From: Halanaerobiales bacterium
GTDB taxonomy: Bacteria > Bacillota > Halanaerobiia > Halanaerobiales > DTU029
DNA: 45,876 nt
Assembly: GCA_025451675.1 (NCBI GenBank)
Contig: JANWJZ010000058.1
Coordinates: 1 to 45,876, forward strand
Direction of reading: 5' to 3'
In this document: one piece after another, positions 44,649-45,876 of the stretch
Layout of the letters: each line of letters starts with the position of its first letter
Position numbering within the stretch: position 1 is the stretch's first letter
Notes under the pieces: model-generated
What the model was told of the DNA's origin: nothing
Seen by the model: the letters and a program-made list of their open reading frames with translations, nothing else
Database searches by the model: none
Made by a program: the position numbers and the translations under genes

Positions 44649-45272
44649 TTAATCTATATATTTTTCCACCAGGCGGATTATACTCTTTTCCGCATAATCA
44701 ACCACCTTCCACCTGGCAGCATTGCACCTTTTACCTACATTCTGGGGAGCAATTTTTAATATCTCAGCGGCTTTTTTATATGTACCTAGTTTTTCGTAAT
44801 AATAAATAGCCTCCCATTGTGCATCAGTCCAATTTTCCTGTATCGTATCAATCAAAAATAAAATAGTATTTATCGCCTCATCAATCTCGTTATTACTCAT
44901 GAATCTGGTTTTAAATCTATTTTCGCTTTCCAGTGCCTCCAGTGACTCCCTGGCAAAATGGAAGGCTGGTCCATTCAAAGCCCAGGAATCTCTTATATCT
45001 GTCATTTCACTTACCTCATTTATCTCTCCAAAACCAATACCAAAACGCAGTTCCAGTGGCCTCATTATATACCTGACCTGTCTGATAAACCCGGGAAAAG
45101 CTATTTTTCCTTTAAAGAGGGCCTGTATCTCATCACCCCGGGAAAGCCTGAAAGGTGTCAGCATATTCGCAGGATATTCTATTTTAGATATTTTTTCTTG
45201 AATTACCTTTTCAAAATCCTTATACTTTCTTGAACCGATAATATCGCCTGTAAGAACAGTATACTGAGCCAT
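44649..45272 (-). CDS. SatD family protein
   Basis: A 207-residue SatD-like protein, named after a gene of a Streptococcus secretion/acid tolerance operon; its biochemical role is unknown. Typical are the start YTVLTGDIIGSRKY, SRGDEIQALFKG and RFGIGFGEI segments, and a C-terminal helix-turn-helix (YKKAAEILKIAPQNVGKRCNAA) that resembles a sigma-70 region 4-like or LuxR-like DNA reader. The N-terminal half looks like a nucleotide-cyclase-related fold by pattern (D at GDIIGS, and SRGDE), but that is only my impression. The start is the ATG at 45272 (MAQYTVLT) with GGAGG upstream. Confidence 0.85.
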   Translation of the reverse strand: MAQYTVLTGDIIGSRKYKDFEKVIQEKISKIEYPANMLTPFRLSRGDEIQALFKGKIAFPGFIRQVRYIMRPLELRFGIGFGEINEVSEMTDIRDSWALNGPAFHFARESLEALESENRFKTRFMSNNEIDEAINTILFLIDTIQENWTDAQWEAIYYYEKLGTYKKAAEILKIAPQNVGKRCNAARWKVVDYAEKSIIRLVEKYID

Positions 45273-45385
45273 ATTCATTTCCTCCAGCATATTTCCTGAA
45301 TATATATTATCATAAAATTATTAGTGATACCATATTTTACCTGAATTAATTCTCACTGATCTAAATATTTGCAATAGATTGCTTA

Positions 45386-45876
45386 CTAATATATGGACTT
45401 TATATGATTGTTAAAAACCTTTATCTTTCTGTATTTATCGTAGGATTTAGTCCAGCCCATTATAGCCACATCAGTACCCTTTCTATCTACTTTCTGCATG
45501 ATATATGGGTAAAAACCAATATCAGTGATTTCCTTTTTTAATTCAGGAGCCTGATCTATACTGGACATTAACACCAGACGTCCGTCCCTTTTTAGAGAAC
45601 TACTTAAATTTTTAATTGACTTTATTACATCTCTGGTAGCAGTCCTGGAAAAGGGAACCTCTGTAACCAGGGAATCAAAATAAGTTTCTGGAAATCTTAT
45701 TCTTGAAGAATCAGCTGTAAAATGTCTTGAACCATAATACTCCAGGCCAGGAGACAACACTGGGTCAATATCTACACTGTAAACATCTATATCATTATTT
45801 ATATATTTTGCAGCAAATACTATACCTCCTGCTCCGGCAAAGGGATCCAGTAATCTTTCAGTCCTGGCCGGAATAG
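45386..45876 (-). CDS. TRM11/UPF0020-type methyltransferase (5' part outside window)
   Basis: The last 163 codons of a SAM-dependent methyltransferase whose start lies beyond the right edge; the frame is open through 45876. The SAM-binding motif LLDPFAGAGGIVFAAKYI is followed by an acidic VYSVDIDPV strand. The place where the family has its catalytic D/N-PP-Y reads SLVTEVPFSRTA, so the usual N/D-P-P-Y is changed to E-V-P-F. Beyond it are a Rossmann strand (RLVLMSSIDQ) and a basic end. It probably methylates RNA, but DNA or another substrate is possible, and with the N-terminus missing a THUMP domain cannot be checked. The internal GTG near 45760 is not a start. Confidence 0.8.
   Translation of the reverse strand, partial: IPARTERLLDPFAGAGGIVFAAKYINNDIDVYSVDIDPVLSPGLEYYGSRHFTADSSRIRFPETYFDSLVTEVPFSRTATRDVIKSIKNLSSSLKRDGRLVLMSSIDQAPELKKEITDIGFYPYIMQKVDRKGTDVAIMGWTKSYDKYRKIKVFNNHIKSIY

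Noticed and set aside
1-45876. Mobile elements or CRISPR arrays
   Set aside because: No transposase, integrase, terminal repeats or regularly spaced repeats were found on reading both strands.

Overview
The window looks like chromosomal DNA from a low-GC, anaerobic, probably spore-forming member of the Bacillota. The signs are AAGGAGG-type ribosome binding sites, dipicolinate synthase genes (dpaA, dpaB), a dap/RNase J/tepA/ylzJ/ftsK/rodZ gene order that resembles the Bacillus subtilis spoVF-spoIIIE region, and a YhaN/YhaO nuclease pair. A Halanaerobiia- or Clostridia-like host would fit, but that placement is inference from gene content and style. Nearly all genes lie on the minus strand. I see no insertion sequence, prophage, CRISPR array or other mobile element.

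Layout. (1) 1-1456: the start of a small membrane protein gene cut by the window edge, surE, and a plus-strand tRNA-Glu/tRNA-Tyr pair with a clear promoter and terminator. (2) 1506-13188, minus strand: dapB, dpaA, dpaB, dapG, dapA (lysine, diaminopimelate and spore dipicolinate synthesis), then RNase J, tepA, ylzJ, a Na/Pi-type transporter, ftsK/spoIIIE and a RodZ-like HTH membrane protein. (3) 13340-17232: glgP (plus), a THUMP RNA methyltransferase (minus) and a TauE/SafE transporter (plus). (4) 17302-22597, minus: M18 aminopeptidase, isoaspartyl dipeptidase, a glutamate-cysteine-ligase-like enzyme, and an overlapping glutathionylspermidine-synthase-like ATP-grasp gene. (5) argS (plus), followed by a minus-strand run asnS, exported FAD oxidoreductase, ogt, pepF, pepV. 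(6) A Cu/Zn superoxide dismutase gene (plus). (7) Minus strand: yhaO-yhaN. (8) Minus strand: argG, a GNAT acetyltransferase, argH, thrB, hom, lysC, one apparent arginine plus threonine operon. (9) Minus strand: a SatD-like/DUF3307 pair, then the 3' part of an RNA/DNA methyltransferase cut by the window edge.

How the genes work together. The two aspartate kinases (dapG near the dap/dpa genes, lysC near hom/thrB) split aspartate-family flux between diaminopimelate/dipicolinate and threonine; asd is not in the window. argG, argH and possibly the GNAT gene serve arginine synthesis. Four different peptidases within about 7 kb suggest active peptide turnover. The least explained unit is the GCS2-like ligase plus circularly ordered ATP-grasp pair, which I read as a candidate pathway for a gamma-glutamyl thiol or amide whose end product cannot be named from sequence.

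Several start codons were moved from the longest open frame to the codon with a proper ribosome binding site. These choices are stated in each entry. TTG starts are unusually frequent.
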